DNA of 27,620 nucleotides from a virus (IMGVR_UViG_3300021963_000531:1-27620); one strand, 5' to 3'; positions 17,858-24,422 are shown, numbered from the stretch's first letter. Made by a program: numbers and translations. The notes: generated by a model not told the origin, from the letters alone.

Positions 17858-17985
17858 TCCTGTATTTTTATTTTAATAAGCTTTTCATCCTTCTCGTAAA
17901 CAACATCTTTATTCTCAAAAATATCTATAAACTTTATCTTCGGATTCTTTTTCTTAACTACAGCATAAGCTATCAAAGGTTTCAT
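17851..17985 (-). CDS. 44-residue basic microprotein
   Basis: An open frame from the ATG at 17985 to the TAA at 17851. The protein is Lys/Ile-rich (KKKNPKIKFIDIF, KLIKIKIQEC) and is probably a small beta strand pair. It overlaps the upstream gene as ATGA and the downstream start as ATGTTAA. This chain of overlaps is strong evidence that it is translated. No function is known. Confidence 0.65.
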   Translation of the reverse strand: MKPLIAYAVVKKKNPKIKFIDIFENKDVVYEKDEKLIKIKIQEC

Positions 17986-18152
17986 AACAACTTTCTTTTC
18001 TTATTTCTACCTGCCACCATGAGCATTGCTTGCTTATACCTACCCTCAAGACCAGTCTTTGCCCATCTGGCTTGCACGACCTTTCGTAATGTCTCAGACC
18101 GTGTCTTCTTAGAGACTTTTGACCAACGCCTTATGTTTGCATCTGATGACAT
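17982..18152 (-). CDS. 56-residue basic DNA-binding-type protein
   Basis: 56 residues with about one third Lys/Arg (SKKTRSETLRKVVQARWAKTG, GRNKKRKLL), likely helical and nucleic-acid-binding. It is the first gene of the overlapping set that precedes the packaging genes. Its ATG lies 6 bases after the TATGTT -10 of the promoter at 18159-18203, so its mRNA is probably leaderless. It could regulate the late genes, but this is inference. Confidence 0.65.
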   Translation of the reverse strand: MSSDANIRRWSKVSKKTRSETLRKVVQARWAKTGLEGRYKQAMLMVAGRNKKRKLL

Positions 18153-18158
18153 ATGTAA

Positions 18159-18203
18159 AACATAACATACGTTACTAAAATATGTTTGAGAGTATGTGGA
18201 TAA
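18159..18203 (-). promoter_or_regulatory. DnaA-box promoter for the 56-residue gene and late-leading operon
   Basis: On the minus strand: TTATCCACA (18203-18195), 6 bases, a weak -35 (CAAACA, 18188-18183), an 18-base spacer ending in TAACGTATGT, and an extended -10 TG-T-TATGTT (18164-18159). The ATG follows 6 bases later. The weak -35 with a perfect DnaA-like box suggests dependence on an activator. Confidence 0.6.
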
Positions 18204-18230
18204 CTAAAAACACCTTGTGTAAGGTGTCTT
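18204..18230 (-). terminator. Intrinsic terminator of the lytic enzyme gene
   Basis: On the minus strand ACACCTT and AAGGTGT form a 7-bp stem around ACAC (18227-18210), followed directly by a run of T (18210-18206). It lies 12 bases after the stop of the lytic enzyme gene and separates that unit from the downstream promoter. Confidence 0.75.
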
Positions 18231-18241
18231 ATAGTTTAACA

Positions 18242-18739
18242 TTATTTATTCCAACAAGATTTTGAACTATACCACGGTTCAGTTCCGAAGTTTCTGTACA
18301 ACCAATGAGCGAACGCTCGGTTGTCTGCCTCTACAGCTAGATTGTATCCTAGTTCGGTAGCCTTCTTACTCCATACGGCTAGATTAATTTGATAGACACC
18401 TATATCCGAAGTCCCATTACTGTTTCTAGAATTTATAATTACTTGCCCATCTTTGAATTGCTTGTTTCCACTCTCACATTGAGCAATCCTATTGAGTACA
18501 GGAGAGGGAACTGGAACTTCCTTAACGACTTCTCTGTCAACGAACTTCGTAACCGGGGGGATTGTATTGCCGCCAATCTGATAGGCGATAAATAGAACAG
18601 AAACACAAACCGCAATGATTGCTAACACTTGAACGAATCTAACGAATCGGAGTTTGAATATCTGCCACTTGGTATATTTCTTTCCGTCACAGTTGAACTT
18701 TCCAATATGCTGATTGCCATAGAATATATTTGTTTTCAT
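18242..18739 (-). CDS. Membrane-anchored lysozyme-like transglycosylase (endolysin candidate)
   Basis: 165 residues. The N-terminus is cytoplasmic and basic, with one transmembrane segment at about 34-54 (FVQVLAIIAVCVSVLFIAYQ). A Pro/Val linker (60-80) and a C-terminal lysozyme-like domain (80-163) follow. The expected catalytic Glu is E89 in the QCESG motif, and IGVYQIN (113-119) matches the second conserved motif of transglycosylase/Rpf-like folds. A Cys pair (C88 and C162) may form a disulfide. It probably cuts peptidoglycan outside the membrane. Own promoter and terminator. It could be a signal-anchor lysis enzyme released when the membrane depolarises. Confidence 0.75.
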   Translation of the reverse strand: MKTNIFYGNQHIGKFNCDGKKYTKWQIFKLRFVRFVQVLAIIAVCVSVLFIAYQIGGNTIPPVTKFVDREVVKEVPVPSPVLNRIAQCESGNKQFKDGQVIINSRNSNGTSDIGVYQINLAVWSKKATELGYNLAVEADNRAFAHWLYRNFGTEPWYSSKSCWNK

Positions 18740-18757
18740 TTTTTAATTTACTAACTG

Positions 18758-18776
18758 ATAAGGTGTCTAACCTTAT
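18758..18776 (-). other. 5' hairpin in the lytic enzyme leader
   Basis: ATAAGGT and ACCTTAT form a 7-bp stem around TAGAC at the very start of the predicted leader (start site about 18774). It probably protects the mRNA 5' end or tunes expression of the lysis gene. The GACACCTTA core is repeated in the terminator of the same gene. Confidence 0.45.
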
Positions 18777-18780
18777 TTAT

Positions 18781-18827
18781 AATATAACATACGTCACCGC
18801 TATACATCAATTACAAACTGTGGATAA
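18781..18827 (-). promoter_or_regulatory. DnaA-box promoter of the lytic enzyme gene
   Basis: On the minus strand: TTATCCACA (18827-18819), 8 bases, TTGATG (18810-18805), an 18-base spacer containing GTATAGCGGT and TGACGTATGT, then TATATT (18786-18781) with an upstream TG. The leader is about 35 bases with no SD. The box overlaps the 3' end of the 34-residue gene. Confidence 0.7.
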
Positions 18828-18915
18828 CCACCGCAATCATGATGGTTGCTAGAGCAATATTTGCGTACCCATTAAACTCATTCTGTCTCAATTCGTAATA
18901 TATTCGTGATTTCAT
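18811..18915 (-). CDS. 34-residue single-span membrane peptide
   Basis: An open frame from the ATG at 18915 to the TAA at 18811, four bases after the stop of the coiled-coil gene. Residues 1-15 are polar and charged (KSRIYYELRQNEFNG), and residues 17-34 form one hydrophobic helix (YANIALATIMIAVVIHSL). Tiny membrane peptides beside lysis genes are often holin-like or regulate membrane enzymes, but this is only a guess. Its last codons overlap the DnaA-like box of the next promoter, which may constrain its C-terminus. Confidence 0.5.
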   Translation of the reverse strand: MKSRIYYELRQNEFNGYANIALATIMIAVVIHSL

Positions 18916-18919
18916 TTTA

Positions 18920-19510
18920 TTATCTGTTATTGATAGGAGTCATCTTAATATCTAGTACACATCCAGTGACCTTTTTACCTTCTTTCAAAGCTTTGAGTAT
19001 CGCACTTTCATCTACGATCAAATAATCAAGTGGGATTTTGCTTTTATCAACAATTTTCACAATTTGTGTTTCTCTAAACTTGATTGATCCGCTATCCGTT
19101 ATCGTCTTTTCCTGTGGTTTCTCAACCTCTGACATCTTGCGCACCGCTGTCTCTACCGATAACTTGCCCTTTCCAGCCCCTATACGGCTCGCTATGCGAT
19201 CTTCTTCCTCTTTTGCCATCTTCATCAACATCGTCTGATATTCGCTCATCTTGCCTCGTATAAGGTCAATAGCGAGCTTTATAGGCTTTTCAATAGGACT
19301 CCAACGAGCACGCTCTGCTGTAAGCACTGCTTGAGCAGGTATTGTTATCTTTTCCTTTTCCTCTGTAATCCGATCATTATAAAGATTAAGTTTTGATAAA
19401 GTCTCCGTAGCCTTTTCCATATCCTTTACATTCCCAATTTTCAACTCCTGTGCTTGCCTCACAATTGGTGACACTTCCTTCTCGATAACGACTGTAATTT
19501 CTTTTGACAT
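18920..19510 (-). CDS. Coiled-coil phage protein, possible recombination/regulatory factor
   Basis: 196 residues. The first 90 form a Glu/Lys-rich coiled coil (KDMEKATETLSKLNLYNDRITEEKEKIT, RARWSPIEKPIKLAIDLI) and about 95-130 are charged. The last 60 contain a module (VDKSKIPLDYLIVDESAILKALKEGKKVTG) that I have seen in phage proteins of unknown function encoded near recombination genes. It is divergent from the replication block across the candidate origin, an early-gene position. The leader is about 22 bases and A-rich without an SD. Confidence 0.6.
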   Translation of the reverse strand: MSKEITVVIEKEVSPIVRQAQELKIGNVKDMEKATETLSKLNLYNDRITEEKEKITIPAQAVLTAERARWSPIEKPIKLAIDLIRGKMSEYQTMLMKMAKEEEDRIASRIGAGKGKLSVETAVRKMSEVEKPQEKTITDSGSIKFRETQIVKIVDKSKIPLDYLIVDESAILKALKEGKKVTGCVLDIKMTPINNR

Positions 19511-19538
19511 TTTTTTATTATTATTTACTAATACCTAC

Positions 19539-19585
19539 ATCATACCGCTATACAATGACGTATGTCAAATAGGGGGTGGGGATAA
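19539..19585 (-). promoter_or_regulatory. DnaA-like-box promoter for the early leftward operon
   Basis: On the minus strand: TTATCCCCA (19585-19577), 8 bases, a perfect -35 TTGACA (19568-19563), an 18-base spacer, then TATGAT (19544-19539). The spacer carries ACGTCA and GTATAGCGGT, shared with the lytic enzyme promoter. It drives the gene starting at 19510. Confidence 0.75.
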
Positions 19586-19605
19586 GTGAAAACCATAAAA
19601 AACCC

Positions 19606-19885
19606 TGACAGAATGTCCGACAGGTGCCCGACAGATCATCTGTCGTAAAACTGCCCTTTATATTAGCCATATAATGCGTTTCTGACAGATACTGCAGGAA
19701 AAAGGTCACCCAGAAGATTCTATAGAGGGTAGTGAAGAAATAAATGACAGGTAGGGAAATTCAATATATATATTCTATAACTTTTAGTAATATATCTGTC
19801 GGTCTGTCAGAATTGTATTCTACGGCCTTGTTGACCTACAGATTTACGACACATCATCTGTCGGTATCTGTCGGTATCTGTCAGA
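19606..19885. repeat. Iteron cluster, candidate replication origin
   Basis: Eleven copies of CTGTC/GACAG lie at 19606, 19618, 19629, 19638, 19683, 19745, 19794, 19803, 19856, 19866 and 19876. They include a perfect 8-bp inverted repeat CGACAGAT-C-ATCTGTCG (19629-19645) and three abutting 10-bp direct repeats of ATCTGTCGGT type (19856-19885). An AT-rich stretch (about 19757-19798) lies inside. The cluster is noncoding, lies between divergent operons and borders a DnaA box, as expected for an initiator-dependent origin. Confidence 0.65.
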
Positions 19886-19892
19886 AAGACAC

Positions 19893-19940
19893 AAAAAAAC
19901 CTGATTTCTACGTAGTTGCACTACACAGATCAGGTTTTTT
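19893..19940. terminator. Bidirectional terminator-like hairpin in the control region
   Basis: AAAAAACCTGAT (19894-19905) pairs with ATCAGGTTTTTT (19929-19940) in a 12-bp stem, with an inner small stem (GTAG/CTAC). T-runs lie at the end on both strands, so it could stop transcription from either side. No annotated gene ends here, so it may isolate the origin or end a short untranslated RNA. Confidence 0.6.
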
Positions 19941-19950
19941 CGCTAAACGA

Positions 19951-19970
19951 CATAATTTTGAAAAATTATG
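19951..19970. repeat. 20-base AT-rich palindrome
   Basis: CATAATTTT and AAAATTATG form perfect 9-base arms around a 2-base centre, directly before the DnaA box at 19972. It may be an origin unwinding element or the binding site of a dimeric regulator. Confidence 0.5.
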
Positions 19971-19971
19971 C

Positions 19972-20020
19972 TTATCCACAGATTACCACACTTGCTTTTG
20001 ATGTCAAAGGGGGGTAATAT
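19972..20020 (+). promoter_or_regulatory. DnaA-box promoter of the replication operon
   Basis: TTATCCACA (19972-19980), 11 bases, TTGCTT (19992-19997), a 17-base spacer with TTGATGTCAA and a G-run, then TAATAT (20015-20020). The start site should be near 20027, giving a leader of about 26 bases without an SD before the primase gene. Confidence 0.65.
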
Positions 20021-20052
20021 TTAGAAATTAAACGATAATAATTATTAAAAGT

Positions 20053-20934
20053 ATGCAAAATATTTTCATAAACAGATATAAAAAGGCAAATTATTCCTTT
20101 TTTAATACAGGTTCAAAAGAGAAAAAAGTACTCACAAAATGGACAGAATTTCAACATCGAAAACCGACAGAAAAAGAGATCGAAAATTGGTCAAAATTCA
20201 CATCACAAAATTACGCAATCGTATGCGGAGAAATATCAAATTTGGTAGTGTTCGATGTAGATACAAAAAATGATGGTGATCCTACCCCTTTTCTTAATCG
20301 TGGATTGTACGAGGTTCGTACCCCCTCCGGTGGATACCATTTCTATACATTATATGACCCCCTTCTCAAATCAACCAAGCATAAGAAAAAAGATCATAAA
20401 GGTATTCTAAAATCAGTAGATGTACAATCCAATGGCGCTATTGTTTTCGCTCCCCCCTCTTTCTTTCCAAATGGCACTTATACCTTAACTAACGATGTCC
20501 CTATTGGAAAACTACCAGATGATTTAATGGTACTTGTATTAGAGGCTCTTGAACCAGAAAAGGATTCTACTTCATATACTCCATTCAAAGCGATTGCACA
20601 ACCTGATATGGGTAGACCAGGAGACATATTTAATGCACTAGCTTCATGGGAGGAGGTTTTGTTTCCTCTAGGTTGGGAGAAAGTAGGTCATAACAGAGCT
20701 TCTGGTATCCAGTATTGGAGACGGCCCGGAAAAAAAGACGGTATATCTGCTTCTACAAACTGGAAAGGTTACGATCTATTTTTTCCGTACACAAAGTCGG
20801 TATCAGAGCTTGAACAGATGAAAGGTTACACAAAGTTCTCTTTACTAGCAACATTAAAATATGGAGGAGATTTTAGAAAGGCAGCAAAAGAGCTTGTTAT
20901 GGAAAATTATCGATTAGTAAATAAACTTGTATGA
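20053..20934 (+). CDS. Archaeo-eukaryotic primase/polymerase (PrimPol)
   Basis: 293 residues with the prim-pol catalytic pattern. Metal-binding acidic residues lie in VVFDVDTK (about 65-72), the nucleotide-binding serine and histidine in RTPSGGYHFY (89-98), and a third motif in SVDVQSNGAIVFAPPS (121-136). The C-terminal 120 residues are a helical extension (WEEVLFPLGWEKV, FSLLATLKYGGDFRKAAKEL) that may contact DNA or the helicase. It makes primers and perhaps extends them. Its stop overlaps the helicase start (ATGA), so the pair is a split version of the P4-type primase-helicase. No zinc-binding domain is seen. Confidence 0.85.
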   Translation: MQNIFINRYKKANYSFFNTGSKEKKVLTKWTEFQHRKPTEKEIENWSKFTSQNYAIVCGEISNLVVFDVDTKNDGDPTPFLNRGLYEVRTPSGGYHFYTLYDPLLKSTKHKKKDHKGILKSVDVQSNGAIVFAPPSFFPNGTYTLTNDVPIGKLPDDLMVLVLEALEPEKDSTSYTPFKAIAQPDMGRPGDIFNALASWEEVLFPLGWEKVGHNRASGIQYWRRPGKKDGISASTNWKGYDLFFPYTKSVSELEQMKGYTKFSLLATLKYGGDFRKAAKELVMENYRLVNKLV

Positions 20935-22514
20935 CTAAATTAAAACCTCGACATAAATTTTATAGTTCTGCCTCCTCTCTCTTATCAAAGCTTGGTACTC
21001 AAAATGATGTAATTGAATTGTCAAAAGAATATGAGATATCAGAAGATGAAGTAAAGGAATATTTGAAGAGAAAGACTGTATCAAAGGCTGTATCTGGCGC
21101 TGTAATGGCAAGTAGTGAAGAAAAAGAATTGATTTATAATAGTCTTGATCAGAAGTTTATAGAACAGTATGACACCATTGTTGTATTTAACAGAGGGGAG
21201 AATACTCAATTTTATGAATATAAAAATGGTGTGTATTCATTTTTATATGAACAACAGATTTATAACTATGTAGATACACTTCTTGCCCAGCACTCTTTAC
21301 ACGCCCATAGAACAGTAAAAAGGAAAGTGAAAGATACGGTGACCAGAATAATCTCTCTTTTATCCAGAACAGAGAAAAGACATTTTACTGATAAAGATTT
21401 AATTGGTAGAAAATGGTATTTGAATCTAAAGAATGGGCTTCTCGATATGGATAGCTTTGAATTAAAAAATCATACTTCTGAATACTTCTCCACAGTTCAA
21501 GTTCCCTACGACTTTGATCCAAAAGCTACCTCACCAATGTTTGATCAGTTTATGGCAACGGTATCTAATGGTGATCCTATGACTGCTCAAATGGTACAAG
21601 AAATGTTTGGTTATTGCCTTCTCGAAGGTAATCCAAAGCATAAAGTTTTCTATCTTTATGGTGACACGGCAAGAAACGGAAAATCAACTACTGCAAAAAT
21701 AATCTGCGGACTTCTTGGTTGGGGTAATGTTTCCACACTTTCATTGTCACAAGTAGGAGGGGAAAGTTCCTCGGTATTAACTTCACTTGTCGGTAAACAG
21801 CTCAATTTCTCTGATGAAATTTCATCTAAGTATATCGAATCATCAAGGCTAACGATGATGGCAGCGGAGGGATTGGTTGAAATAAATCCAAAGTATGAAC
21901 CTACATATCTATATAAGGTGACGTGTAAATTTCTTATAGCATGTAATGATCTCCCTCGTTTTCAGGACTCGCAAGGGATGAAACATAGAATGATATCTAT
22001 TCCTTTCTTGTATCAAATACCGGAAAAGGATCGTGTTGAGAGATATGATGAGAGGCTTCTTGAAAAAGAGGGGTCTGGGATACTCAATTGGGCGATAGAA
22101 GGGATTAGAATTATTACTCGCAATAATGGTTTTAGTATAAATCAACAAAGCATGGAGGATGCTCATGAAAATATGCTACATAGTAATTCTGTATACGCTT
22201 TTCTTGAATCTGAATATGATTTTGATCCATCTTTTACTACTGAAATGTACAATGACTTCCTTTATGGAAAAGAGCATACAGCATTAAAAGACGGGACTGA
22301 ATATCGCATATATTGCGCCCGTAAAGGAATTAAGCCTTATTCTGAATTTACTTTTAGCAAAGAAATGAAAAGGTTTGAGAGGGAAACAAAGAAGATTATC
22401 CAAAGAAGAGACTCAAAGGGCTATAGATATTATATTGGCCTCCGTAGAAAGCTAGAAGAGCGTGGTACATTTGAGGGGTATGACATTGTTGGAGATGCAC
22501 TAAATAATTTCTAA
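20931..22514 (+). CDS. SF3 replicative helicase (D5/P4-alpha type)
   Basis: 527 residues. Residues about 60-230 form the D5-N-type domain (LIGRKWYLNLKNGLLDMDSFELKNHTSEYFSTVQVPYDFDP). The SF3 core has Walker A GDTARNGKST (244-253), Walker B LNFSDEIS (291-298) and sensor-like CKFLIACNDLPRF (332-344), followed by HRMISIPF. The C-terminal domain (about 430-527) may be a winged-helix DNA-binding part. A hexameric helicase of this type can also recognise iterons, as the P4 alpha protein does, so it is the best candidate initiator for the adjacent repeats. Confidence 0.85.
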   Translation: MTKLKPRHKFYSSASSLLSKLGTQNDVIELSKEYEISEDEVKEYLKRKTVSKAVSGAVMASSEEKELIYNSLDQKFIEQYDTIVVFNRGENTQFYEYKNGVYSFLYEQQIYNYVDTLLAQHSLHAHRTVKRKVKDTVTRIISLLSRTEKRHFTDKDLIGRKWYLNLKNGLLDMDSFELKNHTSEYFSTVQVPYDFDPKATSPMFDQFMATVSNGDPMTAQMVQEMFGYCLLEGNPKHKVFYLYGDTARNGKSTTAKIICGLLGWGNVSTLSLSQVGGESSSVLTSLVGKQLNFSDEISSKYIESSRLTMMAAEGLVEINPKYEPTYLYKVTCKFLIACNDLPRFQDSQGMKHRMISIPFLYQIPEKDRVERYDERLLEKEGSGILNWAIEGIRIITRNNGFSINQQSMEDAHENMLHSNSVYAFLESEYDFDPSFTTEMYNDFLYGKEHTALKDGTEYRIYCARKGIKPYSEFTFSKEMKRFERETKKIIQRRDSKGYRYYIGLRRKLEERGTFEGYDIVGDALNNF

Positions 22515-22518
22515 ATAT

Positions 22519-22731
22519 ATGGAAATAAAAGAACTATTAACTGCGCTTGGTTGGACAGATTTAGGACAACAAAAAAATCCGTACATGATGTCATTTATAT
22601 ACAACGGTGTTCGTATGAATGTGTACTTTACAACGATGACTGTCACAGTTCAATCTTCTCTAGGAATAAAAACATATAGAGATGTGACATTAGAGGAACT
22701 AGAAAAAATTTCAAATGAAAACAGGTTTTAG
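22519..22731 (+). CDS. 70-residue unknown replication-operon protein
   Basis: 70 residues. It has a short helix (ELLTALGW), a beta-type middle (MMSFIYNGVRMNVYFTTMTVTVQSSLG) and a C-terminal helix (LEELEKISNEN). It overlaps the nuclease gene by 17 bp, and the operon continues without a gap. It is probably a small accessory to replication or recombination. No motif is recognised. Confidence 0.6.
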   Translation: MEIKELLTALGWTDLGQQKNPYMMSFIYNGVRMNVYFTTMTVTVQSSLGIKTYRDVTLEELEKISNENRF

Positions 22732-23320
22732 TATCAAATCTTTCCTCAAAAAACGTCCTCTATCATGGTCGGCCATATCATCTTTTGAGTGGGATAAAAG
22801 CCAATGGTATGACACCTACATTCTTGGTAAAAGACAAGAGAGTAGGGAAATGTCCTTTGGGTCGAAAGTAGGCAAACAAATAGAGAAAGACCCAACATAT
22901 ATACCAGAAATTATAAGACATTCAAAGATGGAACATCCATTCAAGTGTGTCTTTAACGGGATACCACTTGTCGGATACGCTGACAGCTTCTGCAATAAGT
23001 CCTTTAAGAAATTGTTAGAAATTAAGACCGGAAAGAAACAATGGACAAAGAAAAGAGTCGATGAGCATGGCCAGTTGGACATGTATCTTCTTATGAATTA
23101 TGTTGTAAACAAAATAAAGCCAGAAGATGTAGAGATTACTCTAGTATGGTTACCAACGGAGGAGACAAAAGATTTCAAGATTGATTTTGTGAAACCATTC
23201 AGAGTAGAGAAGTTTTCCACAAAAAGAACGATGGCTGACATATTAAAGTTCGGTGTTAGAATTAACAGGGTAGTAAAAGAAATGGAATTATATGTACAAG
23301 AACACATGTCAAATATGTAA
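22715..23320 (+). CDS. PD-(D/E)XK exonuclease, RecB/Cas4-like
   Basis: 201 residues. The nuclease motifs are D90 in GYAD, E102-x-K104 in LEIKTGKK, and Q120 with Y124 in GQLDMYLL. This arrangement is typical of RecB-family and Cas4-like nucleases. Unlike Cas4, no set of conserved iron-sulfur Cys is visible. The likely role is recombination-dependent replication or degradation of host DNA, next to the ssDNA-binding protein. The start overlaps the 70-residue gene. Confidence 0.8.
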   Translation: MKTGFSIKSFLKKRPLSWSAISSFEWDKSQWYDTYILGKRQESREMSFGSKVGKQIEKDPTYIPEIIRHSKMEHPFKCVFNGIPLVGYADSFCNKSFKKLLEIKTGKKQWTKKRVDEHGQLDMYLLMNYVVNKIKPEDVEITLVWLPTEETKDFKIDFVKPFRVEKFSTKRTMADILKFGVRINRVVKEMELYVQEHMSNM

Positions 23321-23486
23321 TAAAGGAATACACGGTGGTAGAAAAGCACATCTGTGTTTACAATGTAATTCGGAGATACATATAGAGTACAAAAGGCTTA
23401 TGTGGGAGTGTAACTATTCCGCATTTAAGCTACTAACTGATCGTGACATTAGAAAAAGCCGCCCGAGGTTATCCCCACTTGTATAA
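23292..23486 (+). CDS. Zinc-ribbon microprotein
   Basis: 64 residues with Cys6/9 (CQIC) and Cys22/25 (CLQC) around a Gly/Lys/Arg loop (NKGIHGGRKAH). It overlaps the nuclease gene end by 29 bp. The C-terminus (RPRLSPLV) is encoded by the DnaA-like box of the next promoter. Probably binds nucleic acid. Confidence 0.65.
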   Translation: MYKNTCQICNKGIHGGRKAHLCLQCNSEIHIEYKRLMWECNYSAFKLLTDRDIRKSRPRLSPLV

Positions 23487-23506
23487 TATTTGACGTAAGT
23501 TATAAT
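23469..23506 (+). promoter_or_regulatory. DnaA-like-box promoter of the ssDNA-binding protein gene
   Basis: TTATCCCCA (23469-23477) is followed by TTGTAT (23479-23484), a 16-base spacer containing TTTGACGTAAGT, and a perfect TATAAT (23501-23506). The box is much closer to the -35 than in the other promoters, so the exact -35 is less certain. It gives a leader of about 175 bases. Confidence 0.6.
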
Positions 23507-23536
23507 GTATATAGAGACAGAGATATCCACATAGGT

Positions 23537-23608
23537 ATGACAAAAGGAATTGTAAGCGGTAGGAGTAGTTATCAATGTCTATTGATTACTCGCCTATTTG
23601 TAAAATGA
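23537..23608 (+). CDS. Possible 23-residue leader peptide upstream of the ssDNA-binding protein gene
   Basis: A short open frame (MTKGIVSGRSSYQCLLITRLFVK) in the otherwise noncoding leader. It overlaps a hairpin (ATCAAT/ATTGAT, 23571-23586). It could be a regulatory upstream peptide, but there is no SD and no independent support. Confidence 0.25.
   Translation: MTKGIVSGRSSYQCLLITRLFVK
23563..23592 (+). other. Leader hairpin in ssDNA-binding protein mRNA
   Basis: GAGTA...ATCAAT pairs with ATTGAT...TACTC, two stems of 5 and 6 bp with a bulge. No U-run follows, so it is probably structural or regulatory. The rest of the 23507-23689 leader shows no other gene. Confidence 0.4.
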
Positions 23609-23665
23609 TTTCGGGATCGTACCTAGCTGGATGTCAATGTCGATAAAACATCAAAGTAAATTATT

Positions 23666-23692
23666 AAGGAGGTTATTAAATAACATATTATG
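23666..23692 (+). promoter_or_regulatory. Strong SD separated from the ATG by a palindrome
   Basis: AAGGAGG (23666-23672) is the strongest SD in the window but lies 17 bases before the ATG at 23690. The interval holds GTTATTAAATAAC (23672-23684), whose arms GTTAT and ATAAC can pair. Folding would leave only 5 bases between the SD-hairpin block and the ATG, near the normal distance. The arrangement resembles known cases where a hairpin bridges SD and start. Confidence 0.55.
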
Positions 23693-24343
23693 TCATTAAC
23701 ATTAAAAGAAGATCGAATATTCGCAAGTGTTCTAGCAGACGGTAAAATACACGTAACTGTTCCAGAGGGGACAGAGGGCGCTAAGGTTAGGAAGTACAAG
23801 ACCAGTGACGATAAGGAGGGTTCAAAAACCGAACTCGTTTACACTGAGCTTATTGGAAAGATTACAAAGGTAGACTTCCGAGAGGGTGAGTACGGAAGAC
23901 AGCTACAAGTAACCGTAGAGGACGGTGATGAGAAGCCTGTTGTATTGTCACTAAGTACCAGTTCAAATTATGGGGAAGACATGATGAAGAAGCTCATCAA
24001 TGTTGATCTCAATAAGGTGGTCAAAATTGTTCCTTACTCCTTTACTGATGAAAAGGGAAAGAGTAAAAAAGGAATTACTATCTGGCAGCATAGTGATAAG
24101 ACTGGTAAGAACGAAAAGCTAGGTAACTATTTCTACGATGCCGAAGCGAAGAAGAATATTAATGGATACCCAGAACCCAAGAAACTCAAGAAACCACTAT
24201 CAAAGGATCAGTGGAAGCTTTACTTCGGAGAAGCTAGGGAGTTCCTTGTGGAGAAGATCACCGAACATTTCAAAATCACAGCGAGTGAAGAATCAACATC
24301 GCAAGCTGATAAAGATTTTGAGGACATGGTAGAAAAATTCTAG
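23690..24343 (+). CDS. ssb: Single-stranded DNA-binding protein
   Basis: 217 residues. The body is beta-rich with charged loops, consistent with an OB-fold (LIGKITKVDFREGEYGRQLQVTVEDGD, VVKIVPYSFTDEKGKSKKGITIW). The C-terminus is acidic and ends in DFEDMVEKF, as in phage ssDNA-binding proteins whose acidic tail binds partners. It follows the nuclease, as in recombination modules. No Cys-based zinc motif is visible, so a gp2.5-like rather than gp32-like protein is likely. Regulation may use the long leader and the bridged SD. Confidence 0.7.
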   Translation: MSLTLKEDRIFASVLADGKIHVTVPEGTEGAKVRKYKTSDDKEGSKTELVYTELIGKITKVDFREGEYGRQLQVTVEDGDEKPVVLSLSTSSNYGEDMMKKLINVDLNKVVKIVPYSFTDEKGKSKKGITIWQHSDKTGKNEKLGNYFYDAEAKKNINGYPEPKKLKKPLSKDQWKLYFGEAREFLVEKITEHFKITASEESTSQADKDFEDMVEKF

Positions 24344-24349
24344 TTTTAT

Positions 24350-24375
24350 CCAGCCCATAACCCCTTGTGGGTTGG
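24350..24375 (+). other. Hairpin after the ssDNA-binding protein gene
   Basis: CCAGCCCA pairs with TGGGTTGG (8 bp, one G-T) around a 10-base loop. No U-run follows, so it is a weak or factor-dependent terminator at best. It sits just before the HNH gene promoter. Confidence 0.4.
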
Positions 24376-24388
24376 AATAAGATATGAC

Positions 24389-24416
24389 TTGTCACCAGAC
24401 AAAACTATGTTATACT
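24389..24416 (+). promoter_or_regulatory. Promoter of the HNH gene, without DnaA-like box
   Basis: TTGTCA (24389-24394), 16 bases, and an extended -10 TG-T-TATACT (24411-24416). The ATG follows 6 bases later (24423), giving a leaderless transcript. No TTATCC(A/C)CA lies upstream, in contrast to the phage core promoters. Confidence 0.7.
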
Positions 24417-24422
24417 TAACAT

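Noticed and set aside
17839-18165. 108-residue plus-strand frame
   Set aside because: It opposes two short minus-strand genes with ATGA and ATGTTAA overlaps and a promoter, which explain the region better.
19606-19885. CRISPR array
   Set aside because: The repeats are 5-10 bases, on both strands and partly abutting, with no regular spacers and no cas genes; iterons fit better.
19744-20001. 85-residue plus-strand frame across the origin
   Set aside because: It is made of iterons, the terminator stem and the DnaA box; the protein looks random and has no leader signal.
22715-23320. Cas4 adaptation protein
   Set aside because: The nuclease core is similar, but there are no iron-sulfur Cys residues or CRISPR genes, and the phage recombination context is clear.
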